Shown here in pieces: positions 24,033-34,142 of a stretch of 64,000 bases of DNA (its first letter is position 1; each line of letters begins with the position of its first letter). A program made the translations under genes and the position numbers. The notes beneath the pieces were generated by a model that was given only the letters and a program-made list of their open reading frames with translations, was not told where the DNA came from and made no database searches. Source of the DNA: Oreohelix idahoensis (lineage: Eukaryota > Mollusca > Gastropoda > Stylommatophora > Oreohelicidae); NCBI GenBank assembly GCA_024509875.1, contig JAMPIV010015260.1, positions 62,001 to 126,000 of the forward strand, read 5' to 3'.

Positions 24033-25264
24033 CGGTAATTTTTGCGCGGGGGATAGTTTTGGTCTGAACTGTTTTTTAGGCGGGGAGATTTTTTCTTGAC
24101 ATTCGAATGCGAATAGATTTTTTTTTTTTTTTTTAGTAGGGACTGACAGATATAGTCAGTGTGTCCCGTTATGGAGTATAGTTGAGTGAAATGGATTTAT
24201 ATTTCCTAAGATTTTTCCATAGAGCCGTGGATAGAAGGCTCATTCTTTGTGCACCGTAGGATGTGCATTATTTGTGAATTTTTTCAGGCCTTGGAGGCCA
24301 GTATATACATAACTTCGTCGGGGATAATATTTTTGAAGTTTGGCAATGTCTTTTTTTCCTGGGAAGGTGTTTGCTCCCATGATATGTATTGACCCAGGCC
24401 TAGGGGTACATTGAGTCAGATGCTAGAGTGATTATTGTATGCTGCGAGATATGCAATGTCCCCTTTTGGATTTGAAGAGATTTATAAGTATTAACTGCTG
24501 AACTTACGCAGTCATTGCGCCTTGGATTAATGTACTATTTATTAACTATCCATGGATTTTTTATGTGCACCTGAGATGTCAGGAGTGATCGTGAGCTGAA
24601 CTTATGACAGTGTATTGTACCTGTGACTGTGTGCTTAATGATGTCCTTGTGCCTGTAGTGTATCAATAAACAGTGTAGAACGATAAGAAGTTATACCCTT
24701 TCCTGACTTCTACATGTGTGTTGGTGTGTGTGACTATTATTGACTTTCGTGTTTTGATCCTGAACCACACGCATTCGCATCCATTGACAGCGTCACACGC
24801 ACACACACCCTGTCGGCCACCTGTGTAAACCCGACATAGCTGAATGCCTTCATCAGCGCACCTTCTTCTTGAACATTGCCCACAACCATAAGTACCCGGC
24901 GTTGCTCAGAAGTCTCTCATCATTACACTAATAACATTACCAGTGGAGATCTTATACCACAACCATTTATCAGTGATGGAATATGCGGCTCGTTGAGGTC
25001 TACCTACAAACTGCCCACTTTACATTTATCACTAGCAACCTGATCATGAGAAATAAATTGTCACAGAAACCCCCGCTGCATTAAGCTTAGTGCAGACTTC
25101 CTGCAAAGGAGATCAGATACACTGGAGGTTCCATGATCCGTAAGGAGAGCAAAAGAAATTGATGATAATGGTGATGTTGATCATGATGAAACTTCTTGTA
25201 AAGGAACTGAGTTGTTTTTAAATAAATTTGATGCTATTTAACATAATGACATATCTAATTGTAA
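24033..25264. other. No recognisable gene
   Basis: A T16 run lies near 24118-24134. An AATAAA at about 24665 follows a TG-rich stretch and could be a poly(A) signal, but no reading frame leads to it. Confidence 0.4.
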
Positions 25265-25277
25265 AAATTCAAGTGTT

Positions 25278-26903
25278 ATTGTTATTGTTAATCAGAATCG
25301 ACCTCACTGCACTCCGGGCAAACCCATAGGTGCTCAGTCTCCCTCAGTAAATGCTAAAGAGTATGAATGCGAATTTTACCTGTAGCACGCTGGCTGTACA
25401 TTCGATGGATGCATCCTCTCTCACATCCATTTCTGCTAGTCCCACTTTTGATGCCAAACTCCAACAGTCTCAGCCTTGTTGATTCATCCATTACAGTGTC
25501 ATTATCCAGCAGGCCATCATTAATAGCCCTTAGTATCTCTTCCTTATCCATGTCCAGTGTCCCCACTATGGGTGCTCTAGAGGCCAGTCTGTCAGCTCTC
25601 TCATTGACACGTACCCCCGCATGACCAGGACCGTAGATCCACACCAGTTCTTGGAGACTTGAGGATTCTATTGGTGTTCTCCATTCCTGCCGCAGCCATT
25701 CGTTCTGAACTTTCCGAAGCATGGCTTGAGAGTCTGACAATATAACTGCCCTGGTTGATGGAGTTTCAGACAGCTACCTCAGTGCTGCAGTAACTGCCTC
25801 TACTTCCATTCTCATGCTGGAGGTTGTTGTCATGTAGGCTCCACTCTGTTCAGTGACGACCCTGCCCTTTATTCTCGCAGAGAATCCCCATCCTGATTTC
25901 TCACCCCGCAGTACAGACACATCAGTGTACACAATGGCATCATCATCCCCAGCATGATCATTTATCCGCTGATTAATCTCCAGTTCTGCTGTTCCTAAGA
26001 AATGCACTCTCTGTCAAGGCTAATGATGACCTGCTGGTAGTTTATCCAGTTCTTCTCTGCCTTACTTCACTCTTTCCCTTTAGATGCATTTTCAACCCTG
26101 GTCACCTGACCAATCGTAGCCTCTGCCTGTGCCATCCATGACATCCCTCTCTTGATTCTTGCTCCGTTGATGTCAGCTACGTTCTCATGTTGGGGGTGTC
26201 TTTTGTCGGTGGTTACCCGCATATAGGCTTTTGCCTGGGCCATCGCATTTCTGGATGTAATCGACAGCAATCTAAGCATGTATCTCATTGTCACAATGGG
26301 GGTATCACGCGTACAGCCCAAAACTAGTGCATTCCTTCATTTTGAATGCGTTCCAGTCGTTCACATTGTGACACTGATAGCGTGAATATTCCTAGCCCGT
26401 ACTCGATTACTGAAATCACGAGCTAATGATACAGGAGACACAATAGTCTCTGTTCCAAGCGCGCAACAGCCATTGTTTTTAAAGCTGCCAGTCCTCGCTT
26501 GCACTTCTGTATGATCAGTTCGACATGATACTTGAACGATAGCCCACGATCAAACGTTACTCCCAGATACTTCAACCTGTCTTGTCTTTCAATGTCCTGC
26601 CCATTGAAAGTGATGTCTGGAAGGTCTGCTTTCACTATGGAGTTGTTCAAAAAGCACCACATCACATAGCATTGTTGGGATTGACCTTTGATCCGCTTTC
26701 CTCACACCATTTAAAAACCGCCTGTAGTGTCTCCTGTATGCCTTGGACAATTTCCTGTCTGTCTGAACCAGTTCTGTACATGAGTATGTCATATGCGAAA
26801 GTTAATGTTCGTCCCAGTCCTGTTGGTTGAAAGGTTGCTACTTTTGCTGTGTAGATGTTAAAAAGCACTGGTGATAGTGGAGAACCTTGGGGTAGTCCCG
26901 GGC
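25278..26903 (-). pseudogene. 5'-truncated LINE (RT and RNase H), 13-bp target duplication
   Basis: AAATTCAAGTGTT at 25265-25277 and 26904-26916 flanks the insertion. The 3' end on the minus strand is TAACAATAACAATAA, a microsatellite tail. Coding starts inside RT motif B (PGLPQGSPLSP, VLFNIYTAKV) at 26903. Motif C reads LTFAYDILMYR, so the first of the paired catalytic Asp is Tyr. Downstream pieces in changing frames give the RT thumb (DRLKYLGVTFDRGLSF), then RNase H: AIVYTDVSVLRGEKSG, SMRMEVEAVTAAL, SDSQAMLRKVQ and VWIYGPGHAGVRVNERADRLAS. Several frameshifts and stops make it dead. The combination of truncation point, tail and duplication makes this a textbook target-primed insertion. Confidence 0.9.
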
Positions 26904-27030
26904 AAATTCAAGTGTTGCCAACATTTAAGTGATACCAAAGTATTTTTATTTATTAGTATAGACCAAGCTGATCTGTCATCATACATGTGTACAACTTTTT
27001 ATTTAAAAGTGTGATATTTATTTTTCTGAC

Positions 27031-27286
27031 TGTCAAAACAAACTATTTATACTGTGGATTTCAATACATGATAAATCTATACTCCCTAGCTCATCATCTA
27101 AGGATACGACCACAGCATACAATAGCTGACATTAATTAACAATAACACCTTTAACTGGTAAGTTCCCTTTAATAACAATGCACACAATGAAGCCCCACAC
27201 GGCTCATAATACATATGAAATACACTGGCTACAACAGCCAATACAGCTTGCATTAATAACAACTTAATATATAAATGTCCTACCCA
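27031..27286 (-). repeat. TG...CA repeat shared with 54908-56180 (possible LTR)
   Basis: Starts TGTCAAAACAAACTATTT and ends ATGTCCTACCCA. A second copy (about 213 bp net) lies at 54908-56180, interrupted by a LINE. The copies diverge exactly at both ends, and this one has about 43 bp more after TTCAATAC. TG...CA ends fit an LTR. This repeat directly abuts the protease-bearing fragment at 27287-27940, so it could be the 3' LTR of the minus-strand Gypsy-like element. Flanking 5-mers (CTGAC here, CTGGT beyond the other copy) match at only 3 of 5 bases, so the LTR reading is tentative. Confidence 0.5.
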
Positions 27287-27940
27287 CCTATTTGCAAAAG
27301 TTACCCCATCTATTTTAGTATTGTCACGCAACGACGATACCTCCACAAACCTAACCGGCGCGACCTCATCAAACACTCGTCTAAGTGTGCGCCAACTAGC
27401 ACTCAGGGGAACGTTACGCACCCAAACTCTTCGATCGCCAGCTATCGGACCCTCGTAAATACCTCTACAGCTCCTAATCATGTCACTTGGTATTTGCCGA
27501 GACCCACGTCTGCGAACTACCTTGTTGTCAGGTGTTGCTACGTCGACCCCCTGATCATCCGTCTCGGACCTTTGGTGTTGCGGAGCCTCTGCTCCAACCA
27601 CACCCACGGCATTATGCCCTCCGTGTACATTGCCGACGAGTAAATCGGCAATCTGATCATCGAGAACGAACGCGTTCACTCTACCCGAGAGGAACGGAGT
27701 GTCCACATTAATATTCGCCTGGGGGTAAGACTCCACTTTGCCCCCGAACGTGGTGCACTTTACAGTTTTGCCTGTAAAGCAGGAGTCGTCGATGCATGAC
27801 CGACGCACCCCAATTGTGATGCAACCAGTGTCCCGCAACACCCGGACTGGTCTATTCTCCACCTTGCCTTCATGGAGAATCACCTTACCAGTCTCATGGA
27901 CTGCCGATAGACATGGTGCCGAATGTCCGCATTGAAGCAC
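27287..27940 (-). pseudogene. Gypsy-like aspartic protease fragment plus RRM-like segment
   Basis: The minus-strand frame contains RVLRDTGCITIGVRRS, the D-T-G active site of a retroviral-type aspartic protease, followed by VESYPQANINVDTPFLSG and ADLLVGNV, the flap and second half in this family. After a polar linker the frame gives RVWVRNVPLSASWRTLRRVF and ends near KIDGVTFANR. These resemble the RNP2 and RNP1 strands of an RRM fold, which is unexpected after a retroelement protease. Upstream the frame is cut at 27940 by the Gmr1-like insertion. Beyond it, at 36136, the gag of the same element resumes, one base out of frame, as is usual between gag and pol. No RT follows before the repeat at 27286. 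Confidence 0.75.
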
Positions 27941-29936
27941 TGTCATGAAATATTCTAATCCACATATATAAATTATTAGGTAAATATGAAGCCTAACAAA
28001 TAAAATTAATAAAGAGAAGAGCAATGGTAAAATAACAGTGCTGTCACAAAGAATGTACTCGAAATCCCCCTTGTTTTCTGCTTCGTCTGCAAATTGTAAC
28101 GCTTTCACGTTGATATAAAAGCTTACTGTATTATTACCCGCCTTCTTCAATGAAACGTGTGCTGCATTTCTAAGAAAAACATTGAGACGTACTGCGTAAT
28201 GACCTAAATTAATCCTAACATTAATTATACTGCGTTACCAAAACGAACGAACAGATGGACAAAAGGATAAAGAGAGAGGGGAGGGCTGAAAATCAGGAAC
28301 GCATGCATCACGCGTGTAAGTCTACATGCACTAATTTTTTTTCAGACGGACAGTGATAAAATACACTACCCTTTCCCAGAGTTAGGTTTATAAATCATAA
28401 AAAAAAAACTCTTATTAGAAAAGATAACATTAGATGGGTTTACGGTTGAGAACATAACAGTACCCAGACAGCACATCTTCGAAACAGGAGGTAGAAGAAA
28501 TTGCATATTTTGAATGCAGCCACGTAGCTCCTTTAAATTTGTATTTTTGGGTTCCTTAGGGCTTGCTGACAAATAATATGTAAAACGTTACGCAAATAGT
28601 CCAGGAATTAATAAATTATACCCAAAATAAAATATTGGGGGTGCCTGACAGCATAAAATCATTTCTGCTCATAAGATTTTTTTTTAACGTGTTTGAAAAA
28701 AATTTACGTTACAGAAATAGCCTACCATGTAAACTCCAAATTGATTGGAGCGCAACAAATGAAAGCCTAACCACGATTGGTCGGGCTATAAATACTATCT
28801 TGGTTGTTAGGGGAAACGGGGAAAGGTAACATTTTTTCAAACACTTGTCGAAACGGGGCTCATTGGTCAGACTCGCTGATATACACACTTGGGAGCGTTA
28901 GTTCGAAACCACTTGTTTAAAATAGCTTGATAAAGCATCAGTGCGTTGAAGCCAGCATATATTTTGCTAAATAAAAGCCTGGAAGATAAGCAGATGGGAA
29001 TTTGTGCCAGTTTGTGCCAGAATTCATTGCTAATCAACGTATCTGTGTTTATTCGTATGAATTGTGGGACAGTGGTCTTGATGGTACTGAGCAGCACCTG
29101 GTCAGAGCTTTGCTGAATCCAGAGTCGGACAGCATACTCCTTGGTCTTTTTAGCTATCAGTGAGGTGTCTCCTGAGCCCAGAGGAGAATTCGAGCAGAGG
29201 AGTCCTTTCCTGCCGCCATCACGCCAGATAAGCGAATTGGCCAGCTGAGCTCAACATTATGTCCCCTCATCTTGAAATGACTTTATAAAATTAACATTAA
29301 GAGGGGAATTTACTTGTCTTAAAATCAGGAACTGTGAACATCTCAAATACTAGTCCCTAAAGACAAACTATTGAAGTCATGATGACAAATACCAACAGAG
29401 CTTGAACAAAACAAAACCAGTATTACCTCATTTTACTACTACACAACTGACACACATAGAACATTTGTAATAATATATGTCACTACAATATTCATATTAA
29501 ATACATTCTGTACATAACTTGTAATTTAAATTGATTGTGATTCCTGGTTCCCTTGTAGTTGAATCAGGACACATATTCATTCATGCCAGTAATGAATACA
29601 TATTGTTTTTTTGAAAGTTTATCAGTGACTCTTTTAAGATATCCTTGTAGAGTGTTATATGTATGTGAGTGTCACAGTGTTGTCAAGAGTAGTGGATTAA
29701 ATTAAATTGTTTATCTGTCTGTTGTTGTGACTTACACTTCACCATACTCATACCCTAGACACATAACGTAGCATCACACTATTCCAGAATAATTCTGACT
29801 GAGATATATAGATATGTGGTAGCAAGTAAGGTTATCTATAATACACTACTCTTAATAGATATAGATACCTTCACAGCTGATCTCAGTCAGTACACTAAGT
29901 TCCCTATAAGTATTTATAACATCCCACTTCACCACA
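27941..29936 (+). repeat. 5' LTR
   Basis: 1,996 bp. Compared by eye with 34143-36135, I saw only two substitutions (G/T near 28383 and C/A near 29093) plus homopolymer length changes (A run near 28400, T run near 28678). A TATA box and an AATAAA lie inside. No coding function is seen in it. Confidence 0.95.
28787..28794 (+). promoter_or_regulatory. Candidate LTR promoter (TATAAATA)
   Basis: TATAAATA at 28787-28794 is preceded by two reversed CCAAT boxes (ATTGG) in the 50 bp upstream and followed by AATAAA at 28970. That arrangement fits a U3 promoter and an R-region poly(A) signal. The 3' LTR has the same sites near 34987-34994. Confidence 0.55.
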
Positions 29937-29941
29937 TATAT

Positions 29942-29959
29942 TGGGGTCTCGCTCTTGGG
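29942..29959 (+). other. Candidate tRNA primer-binding site
   Basis: TGGGGTCTCGCTCTTGGG begins five bases after the 5' LTR. It starts with TGG (complement of a tRNA CCA end), and the position fits a primer-binding site. The cognate tRNA is not identified. Confidence 0.55.
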
Positions 29960-30140
29960 ATTTTGAATCTTTAACTATTAAAAATATTGGGGGTAATTCA
30001 CTTCAGGGAATATAAGAATTAAAAGGTATCCTTGGGTGGAATTAAATAAGGTTGAGCTCACGGTGCCTGTGTTGTCCATTAGATATATAGTTAGAAATTG
30101 AATTGTTGGGTAGACATTATAAAAATTTACCTGATAGACA

Positions 30141-31973
30141 ATGGCGGACCTGGCCAAATTTCGATCTGCTGCGGTTCAGACTGCAAAAGAGTTAGGATTA
30201 GATGGGCAAGTTATGGTTGCCTATGTCACTACGGAATGTGACAAATTTATTGAACGCGAAGAAAGAAGATTAGAAAAAGAGGCCGAAAGAAAGTTAGAGG
30301 CTGAGACTAAGAGGTTGCAAGCTGAGGCTGAGACTAAGAGGTTGCAGATTGAGGCTGACAAAGAGGCTAAAGCATTGGAAGCCGAGGAAAGAAGGCAGGC
30401 TGCAGAAAGGGAAGAGAAGAAATTAGCTGCAGAAAGGGAAGAGAAGAGATTAGCTGCAGAGAGGGAAGCAGAAAAGGAGGAGAAAAGATTACAAAGGGAA
30501 CATGAATTACGACTAAGGGAGTTTGAGTTTCAAGGCCATGTTCCTGAAAATGGTGCCAGTCCCTTTGCCTCTGATGCTACGGTTACTCAAGGAGCCTCAA
30601 CCTCAGCTATGAACTTTCATTTAGATCATTTTGTTGAGAAAGACGATGATATTGAGAGCTATATAAATAGATATGAACTATTAGCTACCACGTATGGGTT
30701 AGAGAGAGAAAGGTGGAGCTTAAAGTTATCTCAGGGACTTCGTGGGGCAGCTTATGAAGTTTTTGCAAAAATGAGCAGAGGTGATCAGGAAAATTATGAC
30801 ATGCTAAAGCAGGCTCTTTTGTTAAGGTATGAAAAGAATGCAGAGTTTTACAGGAAAAAATTTAGGAATGCTAAACTACTGTCAGGTGAAACCTATCACC
30901 AGTTCTCTGCACGAATCGAGACATACTTGGAGAAATGGACTTCTCTGGGGAAAACCCAAGATCTTAAGGAAATGGTCCTTATAGAGCAACTAAGAGAGTC
31001 CATGGCTCCAGACCTGAGAAAGTTTCTCATGGAACAAGGTGCAGAGAGGCTGGGTGAGTTGCTAAATGTTGCTGAAAGGTATCAAGCAGCTCAAGCAGAG
31101 GTAACAGGTAATAAAAAGAAACAGGTGGACAACTTTAGGGCACCACAGAACTTTAATAAATTTGATCCTAGGGATCAAAATAAAGGTAAGCACCAATTTG
31201 ATAGGCCACGGTATGACAATAAAAATAAATTCCCACAATTCGATGAAAGGAAATATGATGAAAGAAAATCTTTCAACCAAGGAAAAAGGTGGTGTAAAAA
31301 TTGTCAGATGGACAATCATGACACTGACCGTTGCAGAAGGAAACCTGTGTATATGGCAACCCTTCAGGTCAGGTCGACCTCAAGACAGGAGGAGGATATT
31401 ATGTTAGATACCACTCCAGAAGAGATGAGGAAGGCACAGGCTGGGGATAAAACACTCAAGCCTTGTTTCAGAAAATTGTCAACTTGTCATACAACTCCAG
31501 GCAAGGGAGATTTTTACATGAAAAACAAGTTGATGTATAGGAAGGCCGGAACTAGATCCCATGGTCACGGACAGCTGGTTCTTCCAAAAAGATACAGGAC
31601 AGAATTAATAAGGAGCCTACATGTGAAACCAGATGGGGACCATGAGAAAATAGGTACCCTCATTCAAAAGGTGGCTCACAATTATTATTGGCCCAAAGCA
31701 AGATGGGACATTGAAAATTTTGTAGAAAGGTGTAGCATAGCACATGAGGGAACACCCACAAGTGGGAACATGGATCAGGACCTGGACACGCCACGGGGCA
31801 AAATTAGGCCTGATAATAAAAGAGATATAAATTTGATAAAGTGGACCAAATGGAATGGGAAGCCCCTTTTCACGGACAAGCTTCACTTAACTGTTTTACA
31901 ATGGCCACTATGCGGAGAGTGCAAAAAGATGTCTTACCCCAGGATAAGCCGACAATCCCTCAATCGGACTTAA
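30141..31973 (+). CDS. gag: Gmr1-like gag fused to integrase zinc-binding domain
   Basis: This 610-residue frame is open. Residues about 30-130 are a charged coiled coil (EERRLEKEAERKLEAE repeats). Residues about 165-320 are a helical capsid segment (ELLATTYGLERERWSLKLS, SARIETYLEKWTSLGK, LIEQLRESMAPDLRKFL). It resembles the SCAN domain, which is known to descend from Gmr1-type gag. A zinc knuckle CX2CX4HX4C follows (C385, C388, H393, C398). A protease should come next but none is present. The frame continues into AQAGDKTLKPCFRKL and KLMYRKAG, then the integrase H2C2 region: H494, H501 and C531 are present, but the last Cys is Ala534. The tail after about residue 540 is unlike an integrase core. 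The start ATG at 30141 opens the frame 205 bp after the LTR. A deletion probably joined gag to integrase. Confidence 0.88.
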   Translation: MADLAKFRSAAVQTAKELGLDGQVMVAYVTTECDKFIEREERRLEKEAERKLEAETKRLQAEAETKRLQIEADKEAKALEAEERRQAAEREEKKLAAEREEKRLAAEREAEKEEKRLQREHELRLREFEFQGHVPENGASPFASDATVTQGASTSAMNFHLDHFVEKDDDIESYINRYELLATTYGLERERWSLKLSQGLRGAAYEVFAKMSRGDQENYDMLKQALLLRYEKNAEFYRKKFRNAKLLSGETYHQFSARIETYLEKWTSLGKTQDLKEMVLIEQLRESMAPDLRKFLMEQGAERLGELLNVAERYQAAQAEVTGNKKKQVDNFRAPQNFNKFDPRDQNKGKHQFDRPRYDNKNKFPQFDERKYDERKSFNQGKRWCKNCQMDNHDTDRCRRKPVYMATLQVRSTSRQEEDIMLDTTPEEMRKAQAGDKTLKPCFRKLSTCHTTPGKGDFYMKNKLMYRKAGTRSHGHGQLVLPKRYRTELIRSLHVKPDGDHEKIGTLIQKVAHNYYWPKARWDIENFVERCSIAHEGTPTSGNMDQDLDTPRGKIRPDNKRDINLIKWTKWNGKPLFTDKLHLTVLQWPLCGECKKMSYPRISRQSLNRT

Positions 31974-32021
31974 ACAAACTGGAGGAAGAAGATGTAGAGA
32001 GGAAATCTCTCATCAAGAATT

Positions 32022-34075
32022 TTAAGAGGGGAGAAAGCCCCAAAAGAAAAATTGGTAGCGGTCGTTTTGTGAATGATAATTCTGGGAGGAAAAATCATCA
32101 CTATAAAGCTTCAAGTGGAAGAGACCATACCGGTGCATGGACAAATAGGTCCACACAATTAAAGGTCCATATGTAGCTTTGTTAAGAACGTGGACTGATG
32201 AAAAGGCAGAGGAAAACATTACATCTTCATACCAGTATGTGAATGAGCTGACCACTCGGTTAAAAACTGGCTGGAAACTTGCCAATGAAAATTTGAAACA
32301 AGCCAGGAAGAAACATGCTGCCTATTATAACAGGAAGGCGAAAGACAGAAATTTGGCTGTGGGAGAGAAAGTACTGCTTCTTTTGCCCGGGAGTCAGAAT
32401 AAGTTACAAATTGGATGGCAGGGTCCATATACAGTTCAGAGAAGGTGTCTAGAACAAATTATAAGATAGATAAGAAGGGGAAAGAAAAAATCTATCATGT
32501 GAATCTCCTGAAGAAATATTTGGAAAGAGAACATCAGGAAGAGACACACTTGTTGACCTTGTCCATCGCCATGGAGATGAAAAAGGAACCACTTTCATCA
32601 TTTGAATATCCATTACACCCCTGTGAGACAGCAGCACAGGTGAAAATCAGTACACATTTAACGAAAACTCAGAAAGAGAGAGTGCAACAGGTTCTAAATA
32701 ATCATGCAGAGGTGTTAACAGACCGACCAGGGCATACAAACCTATTGGAATATGATATGAAACTCATAGACTCCACACCTGTCTGTATGAAACCATATTC
32801 GATTCCGTTTGCTAAGGAAAAAGCTTTGAAGGAAGAGATAGACTATCTGTTGAAGGAAGGAATTATTTCGTACAGTGAGTCTTCGTATAGTTCCGGTGTT
32901 GTACTCTTAAGGAAGCCCTCTGGAGAACATAGACTCTGTATAGATTACAGGAGACTGAATGCTATTACAGAAGGACAGGTGGATCCATTGCCGGATACAA
33001 ATCAGCTGTTTGCCAGACTAAATAAAGCTAAATATTTCTCAAAAGTGGATCTGAGTAAAGGATACTATCAGATTCCAGTAAAGCCTGAGGTTAGACCATA
33101 CCTAGCTTTTAGTACCTCAGAAGGACACTATGAGTTTAATAGATTGCCATTTGGATTGAAGAATGCGCCTAGTGTCTTCTCTAGAATGATGAGAAAATTA
33201 TTGGATCCTCTGAATAATCCCTGTATAACAAATTTTATGGATGATATCCTTATAGCAACAGAAACTTTGAGGAACACATTGACTCTCTGAACATGCTGTT
33301 TGATCGACTTAGGGAGGCAAATTTAACAGCCCGACCAACCAAATGTTGCGTTGGATGTAAAGAATTGGAATTTTTGGGACACACAGTTTATCAGGGAAAT
33401 ATGACCCCTGACCCAAAGAATTTAGAAAAACTACAGAAAGCCCCGAGACCACAAACCAAGAAGGACGTGAGATCCTTTGTCTCATTATGTGGTTTCTACC
33501 AGAAGTATATCAAAAACTTTAATTCCATATGTGCACCTTTAACGGAATTGACACGTAAAGGACATCCAGATCGCATTACATGGACACCACAATGTGAAAT
33601 GACTTACCAAGAATTGAAGGAAAAGCTCACAAGTAAACCCATTTTGAAATTACCTGACTTAAGTCAAGAATTCATAGTAAGGACGGATGCAAGTAATATT
33701 GGGCTGGGTGCAACTCTTCTACAGAAATCAGATGCATTGGATGGGGAATTAAGCCCAGTGGCATATGCTAGCAGAAAGTTGAATAAAGCTGAAATCAACT
33801 ACTCAACTAGCGAAAAAGAATGTCTTGCAGTAATATGGGCGATAAAGAAATTCAATATTTATCTATATGGGAAGGCATTTAAGTTGCAAACAGATCACAA
33901 ACCTTTATAGTTTTTAGCACAGGCTAAGCATGAGAACTCTAGGTTACTCCGATGGTCTTTGCTTCTGGCTCCATATAATTTTAGCATTGAGTATATATCT
34001 GGAAAAACCAATTTGGGAGCTGATTTTTTAAGCCGCCATCCGTGTGATGAGAATCACCGTAAACCCCAGAAATAA
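32022..34075 (+). pseudogene. pol: Gmr1-like pol: integrase C-terminus, RT and RNase H
   Basis: The frame 32179-32469 ends in the integrase GPY/F-type module (EKVLLLLPGS, LQIGWQGPYTV). After a frameshift near 32455 the frame 32415-33290 continues it (KEKIYHVNLLKKYLERE) straight into RT. RT motifs are CIDYRRLNAI, FSKVDLSKGYYQIPV, LPFGLKNAPSVFSRM and the catalytic NFMDDILIA (D276, D277). A second frameshift near 33267 leads to 33293-33910: the thumb/connection and RNase H with RTDASNIGLG, SEKECLAVIW and QTDHKPL. A TAG at 33908-33910 precedes the final LAPYNFSIEYISGKTN and ADFLSRHP tail. The polypurine tract follows at once, which confirms that no integrase lies downstream. At least three lesions make this copy non-functional. 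Confidence 0.92.
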
Positions 34076-34131
34076 TAATAAATTTCTCTATGTGTATATA
34101 GAATAAAGGACTGACATATAATGTCTGTTTT

Positions 34132-34142
34132 AAGAGGGGAGG
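34132..34142 (+). other. Polypurine tract
   Basis: AAGAGGGGAGG sits immediately before the 3' LTR, the normal place for the plus-strand DNA primer. Confidence 0.85.
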
